A stretch of 64,000 bases of DNA from Planctomycetota bacterium (GTDB taxonomy: Bacteria > Planctomycetota > PLA2 > JAEUHO01), in the NCBI GenBank assembly GCA_020851795.1, contig JADZCA010000007.1, forward strand, positions 1 to 64,000, in the 5' to 3' direction. Position 1 is the first letter of the stretch. Each line of letters opens with the position of its first letter. Shown piece by piece: positions 1 to 9,173 of the stretch. Position numbers and translations under genes: made by a program. The notes beneath the pieces were generated by a model that saw nothing but the letters and a program-made list of their open reading frames with translations, was not told where the DNA came from and did no database searches.

Positions 1-20
1 CGGCGCGAGCCCCGCGCTCT

Positions 21-170
21 GCTCAGCCCGGAATACCCACGAGCCGACCAGGTCGGGGCCGCGCCGGGCCGTCGTGCGCCAGGAGACGCGCTTCGCGCGA
101 GCGAGCGCCGGGCCGGCGGGGTTTCACCTCCTCGGCGTGTCCCAAGAACACGCGGTCGTCGGTGAAACCC
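21..170. repeat. Diverged intergenic repeat, copy A
   Basis: This stretch lies downstream of the TPR-CHAT gene and contains no convincing gene. It aligns without a gap to 8861-9010 at a constant offset of 8840. Conservation is concentrated at the two ends: the CACGAGCCGAC-n-AGGTCGGGG block near 38-58 and the CTCCTCGGCGTG / AGAACACGC-n-GTCGTC blocks near 128-160. The middle is poorly conserved. Read on the minus strand, both copies give a 45-residue peptide of the form DDxVFxxHAEE...PRPxRLV with a stop at the same place. It may be a dispersed repeat or the remnant of a small coding family. Confidence 0.5.
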
Positions 171-258
171 CGCGCCCGACGACCCTGCATCGGCCCCGAC
201 CGCGGGACGCCGCTCGGACGGTCCACGAAGCCCCTCGTCTTTCGTGGGAAATCCGGGC

Positions 259-3237
259 TCAGTCCGCGACGCCCCAGAGCACCCAGGCGGCCCAGTAGTA
301 GGGGTGCTGCCAGCGCGGCTGGGCGCGCACGTAGGCCTGCGCCTGACGCAGCGCGGCGGCCGGCGACAGGGGCGTCCGGCCGCTCTGCGGCGGCGGGCGC
401 CAGAGCTCGTAGAGCTTGCCCATCAGCGCCTGCGTCGCCTCGTCGTCCACCTTCCACAGCGAGCACACCACGCGCGGCGTCCCCGCGAGCATGAACGAGC
501 GTGCGAGCCCGACGACGCCCTCGCACGCCTCGAGGCGGCCCTTGGACGTCTCGCACGCCGAGAGCACGACGAGGTCCGCATCGATGCGGAGCGCGCCGAC
601 CTCGAGCGCCGTGAGGTAGCCGTCGTCGAGCCCCGCGGGGGTGAGCGCAAGCGCGCTCAGCGCGGGCCGGTCCGCGTCCAGCAGGCCGTGGCAGGCGACG
701 TGCACCGCGTGCCACCGGGGCCGGCTCGCGAGCGCGCGGCGCAGGCCCTCCTCGGTCGCTTCCGGACCGACGAGCACCACGTCGCCGGGCGCGGCGGCGA
801 CACGGCGCACCTCCACGGCCGTCGCGGGCAGCCGCGTCAGCCCCGCGCCGGGACGCGCGGCAGCCGACGTGCGGGCGCTCGCGCCGGCGTAGTCGGGGTC
901 GCCCAGCGCGAGCACGCCCGCGTCGGACGCCGCCGTGGGGCGGCCGAGCCGCAGCAGGACGGTGCCCGACGGTGCGTAGGACACGTCGCGGTCCGGCATC
1001 AGCGCCGCGAACGGGAGCAGGTGGAGCGACCCCGCCGGGACGACGACGACGCGGCGGACGTCGGCGCCGAGCGCCAGCGGCGTGACGAGTCGGTCGCGCA
1101 GCGGCGCGGGGTCCACGGTGGACGTGGGGTCGGGCGCCCCAGCGAGGAACGCGTCCACGAGCGGCTCGAGCGAGCTGAGGTCGCCCAACCGCACCGGCCG
1201 GACCGTGCCGTTCGCGCGCAGCACGAGCGCGTAGAGGTCGGACCGCACCCGGGCGTACGCCACGAGGGCCGCGTCGGACGGCAGCGCGCGGGCGATCGAC
1301 TCGGCGTCGGCGGCTTGCGGGTAGGCCACGTCGGCGGCGAGCTTGGACTCGCGCTCGATCGCGCCGCGCGCGACCTCGAAGGCCGCGAGTGCCTCGTCGA
1401 GCTCGCGGCGCGCGGCGCGCCGGGCCGCGAGGTCCGTCGCGGTCGTCGCGGTGGCGACGTGGTCGCGCGCTTCGACGACGCGGCGATTCGCCGCGTCCGC
1501 CGCCTCGCGCAGCCCGGGCGGGACGGCCGCAGCGGCGTCCGTGCCGCGCGCCCCGAGCATCTCGAGGAAGCCGAGCCCGCGGCCCGTCTCCACGTAGCGA
1601 AGGCCGCCGGCGGCGTCGCCCTGCGCGAGCGCGGCCTGCAGCCCCACGTGGAGCAGCGCAGCCAGCGCCCCGCGCGCGCGAGCGGCCTCGGCGTCGGACA
1701 GGTTCGCGATCAACGTGGTCGTCCGCGCGAGCCCGCGGTCCACGTGGGCCCGCGCCCGCGCGGGATCCCCCTCGGCGAGCGCGACCTCCGCGAGCCAGCG
1801 CAGCGCGTGGCGCTCGTCGTAGGCGGCGCCGGCGCGCTCCGCCGCGGCGAGCGCCGCCTCGAGCAGCGGTCGGGCTTGCGCGTAGCGGCCCTGCTCGCAC
1901 AGCAGGGTCGCGCGGTTGAGGCGCACCCAGCTCGCGCTGTCGTGGTCGTCGGCCGCGGTCGCCACCGCGAGCGCCTCGGCGTAGGCCCGATCGGCCTCGT
2001 CGTGACGTCCGGCCTCCTGCAACGCGAGGGCACGCTCGCCGAGGTCGCTGACGCGCTCTCCTGCGGAGGGCGGAGGCGACCCCGCCAGAGCCGCCAGCCG
2101 ATCGTGGACCGCCAGCGCGCCCTCCGCGTCGCCGCGGTCGAGCAGGCACGCCGCCTCGCCTCGGAGCGCCTCTCGTCGTCGCGCCACGTCGCCCGTCGCC
2201 TCGAAGACCTCGGCGGCCTGCGCGAACGCGGTCGCGCCCTCCTCGGCGAGCTCGAGCGCGAGCCGGGCCTTGCCCAGGAACAGGAGCACGATCCCCCGCT
2301 CGACCGCGCGCCCGAGCGAGGCGGCGAGCGCGGGCGCCTCCGCGAGGATTCCCACCGCGTGCGCGTACTCGCCGCGGTGGTAGTGGAGCTGGCCGAGGGC
2401 CACGAGGTCGTTGAGGCGGTAGTTGCGCAGCTTGGCGGCGTCACCGCCCACGCTCGGCATCGTGAGGTCGAGGCCGCGGCGGAGCCAGAGGACCGCCTCG
2501 TCCCACCGGTGCAGCTTCGCGCAGAGCGACCCGACGTTGATGACGCTCCCCGCGAGGTCCTCCGGCGTCGCGATCTGTTCCGCGACGACGACTTGCCGGC
2601 GCACGAGCGCGAGCGCGACCTCTTCTTGGTGCCCGCGGAACGCGAGGATCCCGCCTTGCTGGAGCGAGGCGTGCATCTGCTCCTTCCAGCCGACGGCCTC
2701 GGCGACGTCGGCGGAGCGCCGGAAGGCCTCGACGGCGTCCGCGTCGCGTCCCATCGAGGCGAGGATCCGGCCCCGCAGGTGCAGCAGCCACGCGCCGGGC
2801 ACGCCGTCGAGGGTGCGAGGCGCCGCGTCCGCTTCCTCGAGCGCCCGGGCGAGGTTGCCGCCCCCCTTGGCGGCCAGCGCCACGCGGTCCCGCGCGGCGC
2901 GCACCGCAGCGTCCAGGGGGGTCTTGCGCTGCCCCTCCACGTAGGCGGCGAGGTGCTCGAATCGAGGGCCCTTCCACGCGGCGACGACCGCGGTCGCGGC
3001 GTCCCACGCCCCGCGCGCCGCGAGGGTGTCGGCGAGGATCCACGGGTCCACCGCGGGGGAGCGCACCGCGCTCGCCAGCGCATCGGGTCCCTGCGCCGCG
3101 GCGGCGACGACGCGGTCCGCGTCCTTCTCCCAGAGGAGGCGGGGCGGGTCCGCGGCGTCCTCGGCGCCGGCGGGCGACCTCGCGAGGACCCCGCCCCACG
3201 TCAGCATCAGCGCCAGCACGAACGCGCGGCGGGCCAT
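259..3237 (-). CDS. Secreted TPR-CHAT domain protease
   Basis: Predicted 992-residue exported protein. The N-terminus is a signal peptide (MARRAFVLALMLTWGGVLA, then an Ala-rich cleavage region). The middle is long, Ala/Arg/Leu-rich and helical, with repeated A-x-A-L...G-x-x-A patterns typical of TPR arrays. The last roughly 300 residues match the CHAT caspase-like domain: the catalytic His is in HVACHG (H850) and the catalytic Cys in LSACET (C895), followed by the usual GLARSFMLAGTPRVVCSLW segment. Both catalytic residues are present, so an active cysteine peptidase is likely. CHAT proteins are known in bacterial cell-death and regulated-proteolysis systems, but no partner is encoded next door. 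The promoter is probably the TAGAGT hexamer near 3255, and GGAGG precedes the ATG. A second, larger TPR-CHAT gene lies at 25353-29687. Confidence 0.88.
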   Translation of the reverse strand: MARRAFVLALMLTWGGVLARSPAGAEDAADPPRLLWEKDADRVVAAAAQGPDALASAVRSPAVDPWILADTLAARGAWDAATAVVAAWKGPRFEHLAAYVEGQRKTPLDAAVRAARDRVALAAKGGGNLARALEEADAAPRTLDGVPGAWLLHLRGRILASMGRDADAVEAFRRSADVAEAVGWKEQMHASLQQGGILAFRGHQEEVALALVRRQVVVAEQIATPEDLAGSVINVGSLCAKLHRWDEAVLWLRRGLDLTMPSVGGDAAKLRNYRLNDLVALGQLHYHRGEYAHAVGILAEAPALAASLGRAVERGIVLLFLGKARLALELAEEGATAFAQAAEVFEATGDVARRREALRGEAACLLDRGDAEGALAVHDRLAALAGSPPPSAGERVSDLGERALALQEAGRHDEADRAYAEALAVATAADDHDSASWVRLNRATLLCEQGRYAQARPLLEAALAAAERAGAAYDERHALRWLAEVALAEGDPARARAHVDRGLARTTTLIANLSDAEAARARGALAALLHVGLQAALAQGDAAGGLRYVETGRGLGFLEMLGARGTDAAAAVPPGLREAADAANRRVVEARDHVATATTATDLAARRAARRELDEALAAFEVARGAIERESKLAADVAYPQAADAESIARALPSDAALVAYARVRSDLYALVLRANGTVRPVRLGDLSSLEPLVDAFLAGAPDPTSTVDPAPLRDRLVTPLALGADVRRVVVVPAGSLHLLPFAALMPDRDVSYAPSGTVLLRLGRPTAASDAGVLALGDPDYAGASARTSAAARPGAGLTRLPATAVEVRRVAAAPGDVVLVGPEATEEGLRRALASRPRWHAVHVACHGLLDADRPALSALALTPAGLDDGYLTALEVGALRIDADLVVLSACETSKGRLEACEGVVGLARSFMLAGTPRVVCSLWKVDDEATQALMGKLYELWRPPPQSGRTPLSPAAALRQAQAYVRAQPRWQHPYYWAAWVLWGVAD

Positions 3238-3339
3238 GATCGCCTCCGGGACGGCCGGACTCTACCCGGCCGTCCGGTCCGCCGCGCGCACCCGACGTCG
3301 CCGCGCGCGCCTCCGCGGCCGAGCGCCTCGGCGGGCCGG

Positions 3340-4695
3340 CTACCGCGCGAACGGCGCGAAGACGCGCGTGAAGGCGTACGGGTCCTGCGCGAGGCCGCTG
3401 TGCGTCGGGGACAGGCCCGTGCCGGGGCGGTCGCGGTCGAGCGACCACATCGACAGCAGGCGGAGGTCGTTCGCCTGCGCCCACGCGAGCACCTCGGCCG
3501 CGTCCTCGAGCGTGAACGTCTCGGGGGCCGTGTCGTTGACGCCGATCATCGGCGTCAGCCCGAGCATCCGGCAGGCGGCCGCGCGGTCCTTGCTCGGGTC
3601 GAGCGCGCGGATCTGGGCGACGACCGCCTCGCCCGCGGCGATCGCGGCCCCGCCCATGTCCACGACGCCGGACCCGTAGTCCATGCACATCAGGTTGACC
3701 ACTTCGAGCGTGACCCCGGCGTCGAGCGCGGACCGCAGGACGGCGAGACCGTTGGCGTCGAGCCCCGTCGGCATCACCGGCAGTGTCAGCGAGATCTCGA
3801 GCACGCGCCCGGCGGCCGACGCCGCGTCCTGCAGGCCGCGCAGGGCCGTGCTGCGCAGCGCGACCGAGGCCGTGTCGGCGACGTGGAAGCCCTCGATGTC
3901 GAAGTCCACCGCCGTGAGCGCGTACCGGTCGATCACGGCCTGGTAGGCCGCCTGCAGCTGTGCCGCCGTGCGTCCCGCGCGCTGGTAGGCGGCGGCGAGC
4001 TCGAGCCCCGAGGCGCCGCCGAACGAGACGACCACGTCGCCGCCGTGGGCCCGGACCTTCTCGATGCCGGCGAGGAACGGCGCGTCCCCGGTGACGGCGT
4101 CGGTCGAGCCCACGCCGTACACGCCCGCCCATGCGGGCTCGAGCGCGGCCCACGCGTTCTCGACCACGAACCCGAGGTGCGCCCGCCGGATCCCCTCGGT
4201 GTCGAGCGCGGTGTCGGAGAGCGCCCCGAGGATCGGCCACAGGCCCGCGTCCACGTACGGCGCGAACGCGCGCGGGGACGGCGGGGGGGGCGGCGGCGGC
4301 GCGGCGGCGCGCACCACCGAGACGGCGTAGGTGCGCGTCGTCGTGCCGTCCTGCGCGGTCACGACGACCTCGACCTCCGAAGCGCCCACGGGCAGCGCGA
4401 CGGGGCTCGACGGTGCCGCCGAGGCGACGGGGGAACCGGCCACCGTCACCGTCGCCGCGGCGTGCGCGGTCGTCGGCGTCACCGTGAGCGACGCCACGTC
4501 GTGGGCGACGTCGAGGTCGTAGGCGAGCTCGTCGGGGTCGAAGGCCGGCGCGAGCGTCCCGTCGGAGACCGAGAGCGCCGCGAGGCGTGCGTCGTCCGAA
4601 GGGAGGACGGGCCCCGCGCCACCGGCCCCGCCGCCGCCCCCGCCTCCGCACGCGGCCAGGCCGACGAGGAGCAGGAGGGCGAACGACCGCGGCAT
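3340..4695 (-). CDS. GH18-like (chitinase-fold) lipoprotein
   Basis: Predicted 451-residue lipoprotein. The ATG at 4695 was chosen because it gives a clean lipobox (LLLLVGLAAC, Cys16) and has a GGGAG sequence upstream; the reading frame is open further upstream but Arg-rich. A poly-Gly stretch follows the lipid anchor. Residues about 38-130 resemble a cadherin-like beta-sandwich domain (the LSVSDGTLAPAFDP type, ending TYAVSVVRA). A poly-Pro linker leads into a glycoside hydrolase family 18 barrel. The family's DxxDxDxE signature is represented by VDFDIEG (D264, D266, E268), with the upstream beta-strand VVVSFGGASG. The catalytic Glu is present, so hydrolysis of a chitin- or peptidoglycan-like glycan at the cell surface is plausible. 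Substrate cannot be read from sequence. A TAGGCT -10 box lies at 4718-4723. Confidence 0.8.
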   Translation of the reverse strand: MPRSFALLLLVGLAACGGGGGGGAGGAGPVLPSDDARLAALSVSDGTLAPAFDPDELAYDLDVAHDVASLTVTPTTAHAAATVTVAGSPVASAAPSSPVALPVGASEVEVVVTAQDGTTTRTYAVSVVRAAAPPPPPPPSPRAFAPYVDAGLWPILGALSDTALDTEGIRRAHLGFVVENAWAALEPAWAGVYGVGSTDAVTGDAPFLAGIEKVRAHGGDVVVSFGGASGLELAAAYQRAGRTAAQLQAAYQAVIDRYALTAVDFDIEGFHVADTASVALRSTALRGLQDAASAAGRVLEISLTLPVMPTGLDANGLAVLRSALDAGVTLEVVNLMCMDYGSGVVDMGGAAIAAGEAVVAQIRALDPSKDRAAACRMLGLTPMIGVNDTAPETFTLEDAAEVLAWAQANDLRLLSMWSLDRDRPGTGLSPTHSGLAQDPYAFTRVFAPFAR

Positions 4696-4831
4696 CGGGG
4701 GCTCCCGGGGGACCCTCAGCCTACGAAGCGGGCGCCGTCGGGGGAAGCACCGCCGTCGTCGCCCCACGCGGGCGCCGCAGGCGGCCTCCACACGCGTCGC
4801 AGGGGGCGCGGCGGGCCCGCGGGACGGCGCG

Positions 4832-7800
4832 TCACCCGCCGCCGAGACCGAGCGCCTTCAGCGCGTCGGCGACGCGCGGGTCCTCGCGGTAAGGGCGCAG
4901 CTCGGCGGGGGGCTCGTGCCAGCGGCTGGCCCCCAGCGTGTCGGCCCCGCGTTCGCGGGCGCGCGCGAGGAGGCGGGCGAGCTCCGCCGCCGCGACATCC
5001 ACCGCGTCCCCGCGACGGGTCGCGCGCAGCGCGGCGACGCGGACGCGCATGAGGTCGGGCGCCGGCCACTTCGGCCGCGCCGCCTCCACCGTCGAGAGCG
5101 TGCGCTCGACCGCGTCGAGGTCGCCGGCCGCGAGCTGGCGCTCCGCGCGCACCATCGCCCACCACGGGTCGGGACGCGCGAGCCACGCGGCGTCGAGGGG
5201 GTCGGCGGGGTCGGGCTCGTAGTCGGTGACGCCGTCGGTGGGGAGCACCGGCCGGCGCAACGCGGCGCGGCCCTGCGCCGCCGCGTCCACCTCGAACGTG
5301 CGCACGCGCTGCTGGTCGTCCACGAGCGAGAAGCGCCGGCCGTCGGGGTGGAACGTCAGGGACTCGTCGGCGTCGCGGTCGAGCGTCGCCGTCTCCCGCA
5401 GCGAACCGTCGTCGCCCAGCCGCAGCAGGACGATCTTCGACGACAGCACCGCGACGAGGTCGCCGGCCGGTGCGACGACGAGCCGCGCGCCCCGCAGCGG
5501 GAGCCCTCGGTAGGCGGCGAGCGCACGTCCGCTCGCGGGGTCGTAGCTGCGGACGGACGTGTCCGCGGCCACGGAGAGCAGGAAGCGCCCACGCGCGTCC
5601 TCGCGCGCATCGGTCACCCAGCCCGAGTGCCCGAGGAACTCGCGCAAGGGCTGCTCCCGGTCGTAGCGGTAGAGCGCGGTGCGCACGAGCGGGGGGTGGG
5701 CCCCGACGACGTGGACGCCGTCGGGGGCCCACGCCGGTCGCACCGGCAGGCGGCCGCGCCCGAGGCGTCCGACGTCGGCGCCGGTCACCTGCTCGCAGAC
5801 GGCGACGCCGTCCTCGACCATGACGAGCACGAGACGCCCGTCCGGGCTGGGAAACACGCCCGATCCCGGCACCGGCGTCACGGCGAGCGTCGACGCCCGC
5901 ACCGTCGTCGCGGTGGCGACGTCGGCGACGCGCCACGCGCGCCCGGCCAGCCACCACGCCTGCCCGCCCGTCTCGTCGAGCCCGCCGCGCACGTCGGGGT
6001 CGGCCGCCTCGAAGCGCGCGACCACGCGGCCGGTCGCGGTGTCCACCACGTCGAGCACCGTCGGCCCGCCCGTGGTGCCGGGCACGGCGACGAGCGCGCG
6101 GGCCCCGTCCTGCGAAGTGCCCACGACGCGGTGGCCCGCCTCGGTCCGGGCCACGAGCGCGACGCGCTCGTCGGCCGGGCGCAACGACCACACGCGGGCC
6201 GTCAGGTCGTGCGCGCCCGTCGCCAGCAGCGTGCCGTCCGGGCTGATCGCCGCGTCGGCGAGCGTGTAACGGTGCCCGCGCAGGGGCACGATGCGCGGCC
6301 GGCCCGTCAGCTCCACCCAGGTCGCCGACGCGCGCTCGATGGCGACGAGCCCGCGACCGTCGCGCGTCAGGCGCACCGCCAGCGTGCCGTCGAGCGGCAG
6401 CTGCGCCACGGCGGCCCCGCTCCGCGCGTCCTCGACGTCCACGCGCGGCGGGGAACCCGCCGGGCGCAGCCCGAGCGCCACGCGCGAACCGTCGCCCGCG
6501 TAGCCGACGGACTCGACGTCGGTCCCGCCGCCCAGCCGACGCCGCGGCGCACCCGTGACGAGGTCGTAGGTGCGCGCGTCGTGCGCGTCCCAGCGCACGG
6601 CGACCTCGCCCGCCGCGGTGCAGACCACCGCGCGCGGCTCGGCCGCGCCCGGTGGCCCCTCGATCGTCACGGTGGGCCCGCCCGAGGGGTCGAGGAGCAC
6701 CGCCACGCCGGCTGCGGTGACCACCACACGCGACGTCCCCGGCCCGATCCCGTCGGCGAGCTGCACCGGGGCCGGCCGCCGGTCGAGGACGGTGTTCCGT
6801 CCGGTCGAGGGCTCGACGACCTCGGTGGCCCCCTTCGCACCCGCGACGACGAGCCGATCGGGCCCGAGGAAGGCGACCGACGCCGCGTGCGCGTCCAGCA
6901 CCGTCGGCTCGCCGCCCCGCTCGAGGTCCCAGACGCGCACCGGCCCGTCGAGGTATGCGACCGCCGCGCGCCGGTCGCCCGGCTCGACCGCGATCGACAG
7001 GACGACCTCCTTCGGCCCCTCGAGCCAGCGCAGCGGGGCGTCGCCGGCGACGTCCCAGAGGACGACGAGCCCGCTCTCGTCGCCGCTGAGCAGGCGCGTG
7101 CCGTCGCCCGTCCACGTCGTGGCGGAGAGGTAGCTCTCGTGGCCGAGGAAGCACCGCCACTCGCGGTGGCGGCGCAGCGCGTGGTAGACGGCGCTCGTGG
7201 ACGCCGCCCCGGGCGCGCGGCGTGCGGCCTCGACCGCGAGCGCGAGCGACAGGCCCGGGTCGTCGCCCACGAGGCGAGACTGCGCGGCCAGCCGCAGGCC
7301 GTCGGCGCGGCGTCCCGCCGCCTGCGCGCGCGTGGCCTCGAGCTGGGCGCGGTCGCGTTCGCGGCCGACGTCCACGGCGGCCTGTCGCTGCTGCGCGACG
7401 AACGCGGCGGTCGCGGCGGCCGCCACCACCAGCACGCCGGCGGTCCCCGCGGCGAGCCACCGGTTGCGGGCGACCCACTTGCGCAGCTCGACGAGGACGC
7501 CGGTGCGGTGGCTGCGCACGACGCGCCCCTCGAGGAAGGCGTGCAGCTCCTCGCCCAGCTCCTGGGCCGTCGAGAAGCGCGCGGCCGGGTCGCGGGCCAT
7601 CGCCTTCTCGGCGATCGCGACGAGCTCGGGCGGGGCGTCCGGGGCCCGCGTCGCGAGCGGGGTCGGTGGTTCCTTGACCATCCGCAGGAGCGCCGCGTGC
7701 AGCGTCAGGTCGGCGCCGGGGTCGCCGTACGGCGCGTGTCCCGCGAGCAGCTCGTAGAGCATCGCGCCGACGGCGTAGAGGTCGGCCCGCTCGTCCAGCG

Positions 7801-8680
7801 GTGCGCCGACGAGCTGCTCGGGTGCGAGGTAGCCGACCGTGCCGACGACCTGGTCGTCCATCGTGAGCGCCGAGCCGGCGCCCTCGCGCAGCCGCTCGGA
7901 CCGGTGCGTCGAGATCACCTCCGTCGCGCCGCCTCCCGCCGGCGTCGCGGTGGGGGCGCCCGCCTCGCCGCGCAGCTTCGCGAGGCCCCAGTCCATCACG
8001 TACACCTCGCCGAAACGTCCGATCATGACGTTGGCGGGCTTGATGTCGCGGTGCACGACGCCCTTGCGGTGCGCGTACGAGAGCGTCTCGCAGATCCGGA
8101 GGAACACCTGCAGCGTGCGCGCGAGCGAGCGTCCCTTGCCCTCGCGGTCCTTGCGGAACAGCTCGTCGAGCGTCTGGCCGTGGACCCGCTTCATCGTGAA
8201 GTACGGGCGCCCCCGCGCGTCGAGCCCCAGCTCGTGCACCGGCACGACGCCGGGATGGTCGAGCTGCGCGGTGACCTGCGCCTCCTCGAGGAGACGGCGG
8301 ACCAGCTGGGTCGCGGGGCCGTCCGGGTCGTCGGGGTCGAGGCCGTCGTCGTCGAGGCGGACCCGCTTGAGCGCGAGCGGGCGGCGCAGCACCTCGTCTC
8401 GGGCCGCGACGACCTCGCCCATGCCGCCCGCGCCGATGGGCTCGCCGAGCCGAAGCCGTTCGTGCCCCGGCGCGCGGAGCGACTCGAGCGCGATCGTCGC
8501 GCGGGTCGCGTCCTCGATCGCGTGGGACGAGCCGCCCGTGGTGGGCGCCGCCGAGACCTCGTGCCACGCCCGCGCGACCTCGGCCTCGCGCCCGGGGAAG
8601 AGGCGCTGGTACGCCTCGAGCGGCCGGAGCGACCGTGCGGCGGCGTCGGACAGCAGGCGGTCGCGGATCGGGTCGGCCAT
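4832..8680 (-). CDS. Ser/Thr protein kinase with C-terminal WD40 repeats
   Basis: Predicted 1282-residue transmembrane kinase. The Hanks-type kinase domain spans about residues 78-350: glycine loop GAGGMGEV (83-90), lysine in ALKRV (K105), catalytic loop HRDIKPANV (from H210), metal-binding motif written DWG rather than DFG (230-232), and APEQ (286-289). All key catalytic residues are present. A transmembrane helix follows near residue 405 (WLAAGTAGVLVVAAAATAAF). Then come some 700 residues of WD40-like beta-propeller repeats (for example SYLSATTWTGDGTRLLSGDESG) and a helical tail. The start at 8680 (MADPIRDRL) lies 9 nt after a TACGAT -10 box. Kinase-WD40 fusions are common in Planctomycetota and also known in other phyla. 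The substrate and ligand are unknown. Confidence 0.9.
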   Translation of the reverse strand: MADPIRDRLLSDAAARSLRPLEAYQRLFPGREAEVARAWHEVSAAPTTGGSSHAIEDATRATIALESLRAPGHERLRLGEPIGAGGMGEVVAARDEVLRRPLALKRVRLDDDGLDPDDPDGPATQLVRRLLEEAQVTAQLDHPGVVPVHELGLDARGRPYFTMKRVHGQTLDELFRKDREGKGRSLARTLQVFLRICETLSYAHRKGVVHRDIKPANVMIGRFGEVYVMDWGLAKLRGEAGAPTATPAGGGATEVISTHRSERLREGAGSALTMDDQVVGTVGYLAPEQLVGAPLDERADLYAVGAMLYELLAGHAPYGDPGADLTLHAALLRMVKEPPTPLATRAPDAPPELVAIAEKAMARDPAARFSTAQELGEELHAFLEGRVVRSHRTGVLVELRKWVARNRWLAAGTAGVLVVAAAATAAFVAQQRQAAVDVGRERDRAQLEATRAQAAGRRADGLRLAAQSRLVGDDPGLSLALAVEAARRAPGAASTSAVYHALRRHREWRCFLGHESYLSATTWTGDGTRLLSGDESGLVVLWDVAGDAPLRWLEGPKEVVLSIAVEPGDRRAAVAYLDGPVRVWDLERGGEPTVLDAHAASVAFLGPDRLVVAGAKGATEVVEPSTGRNTVLDRRPAPVQLADGIGPGTSRVVVTAAGVAVLLDPSGGPTVTIEGPPGAAEPRAVVCTAAGEVAVRWDAHDARTYDLVTGAPRRRLGGGTDVESVGYAGDGSRVALGLRPAGSPPRVDVEDARSGAAVAQLPLDGTLAVRLTRDGRGLVAIERASATWVELTGRPRIVPLRGHRYTLADAAISPDGTLLATGAHDLTARVWSLRPADERVALVARTEAGHRVVGTSQDGARALVAVPGTTGGPTVLDVVDTATGRVVARFEAADPDVRGGLDETGGQAWWLAGRAWRVADVATATTVRASTLAVTPVPGSGVFPSPDGRLVLVMVEDGVAVCEQVTGADVGRLGRGRLPVRPAWAPDGVHVVGAHPPLVRTALYRYDREQPLREFLGHSGWVTDAREDARGRFLLSVAADTSVRSYDPASGRALAAYRGLPLRGARLVVAPAGDLVAVLSSKIVLLRLGDDGSLRETATLDRDADESLTFHPDGRRFSLVDDQQRVRTFEVDAAAQGRAALRRPVLPTDGVTDYEPDPADPLDAAWLARPDPWWAMVRAERQLAAGDLDAVERTLSTVEAARPKWPAPDLMRVRVAALRATRRGDAVDVAAAELARLLARARERGADTLGASRWHEPPAELRPYREDPRVADALKALGLGGG

Positions 8681-9173
8681 CGGGCCGCGATCGTAGCCGG
8701 ACGACTCCGCCGCCGACGACGCCCGCGGCCCGGGAGCCGACCGTCGGTGCGCGGGCGGGACTCGCGGGCTCGCGCGCGTCGGCCGGTGGGACGGGTCCCC
8801 GATCCGTGTCGCCCCGCCCCACCGCGCCGCGCCGCGCCGCGTCGCGCCGCACCGCACCGGGCCTAGCCCGCCGAATTCACGAGCCGACGAGGTCGGGGCG
8901 GCGTCTTGCGCCCGGGCGTGGCGCAGGGCCCGTCGGCGATTCGATGCGGGTCGCCACGCGTCGTCCGCTCCTCGGCGTGGTGCCAGAACACGCCGTCGTC
9001 GCGTCCGACCCGCGCCCGGGCGCGATCCGCGAGCCCCGACGGGGGCCTGACGTTCGTCCGGGGCTCGACGGGCCTCGGCGATCGCGCCGCACCGGGCTCG
9101 TCGCGGCCGGAGCCGTCCTGCCGCAGCCCTCCGAGGTCCGCTACCTTCCGCGCCCCGACGGGAGGTCGAGACC
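8681..9173. other. Divergent intergenic region, no gene
   Basis: This region separates the divergently transcribed kinase and antiporter genes. No credible gene is visible. It holds the minus-strand -10 box TACGAT (8690-8695), a low-complexity run of CCGCGCCGCG-type repeats around 8818-8860, the second copy of the diverged intergenic repeat (8861-9010), and a plus-strand TACCTT hexamer (9142-9147) with GGGAGG ahead of the antiporter start. Confidence 0.6.
8861..9010. repeat. Diverged intergenic repeat, copy B
   Basis: Gap-free partner of copy A at 21-170. The ends are well conserved (CACGAGCCGAC-n-AGGTCGGGG at 8878-8898; CTCCTCGGCGTG and AGAACACGC-n-GTCGTC at 8968-9000) and the middle is not. 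The minus-strand translation keeps the frame and the stop position of copy A. Confidence 0.5.

Noticed and set aside
244..5052. A 1602-residue plus-strand open frame across the first five kilobases
   Set aside because: It is a high-GC shadow of the minus-strand CHAT and GH18 genes; its translation is Arg/Ala/Gly-rich without domains.
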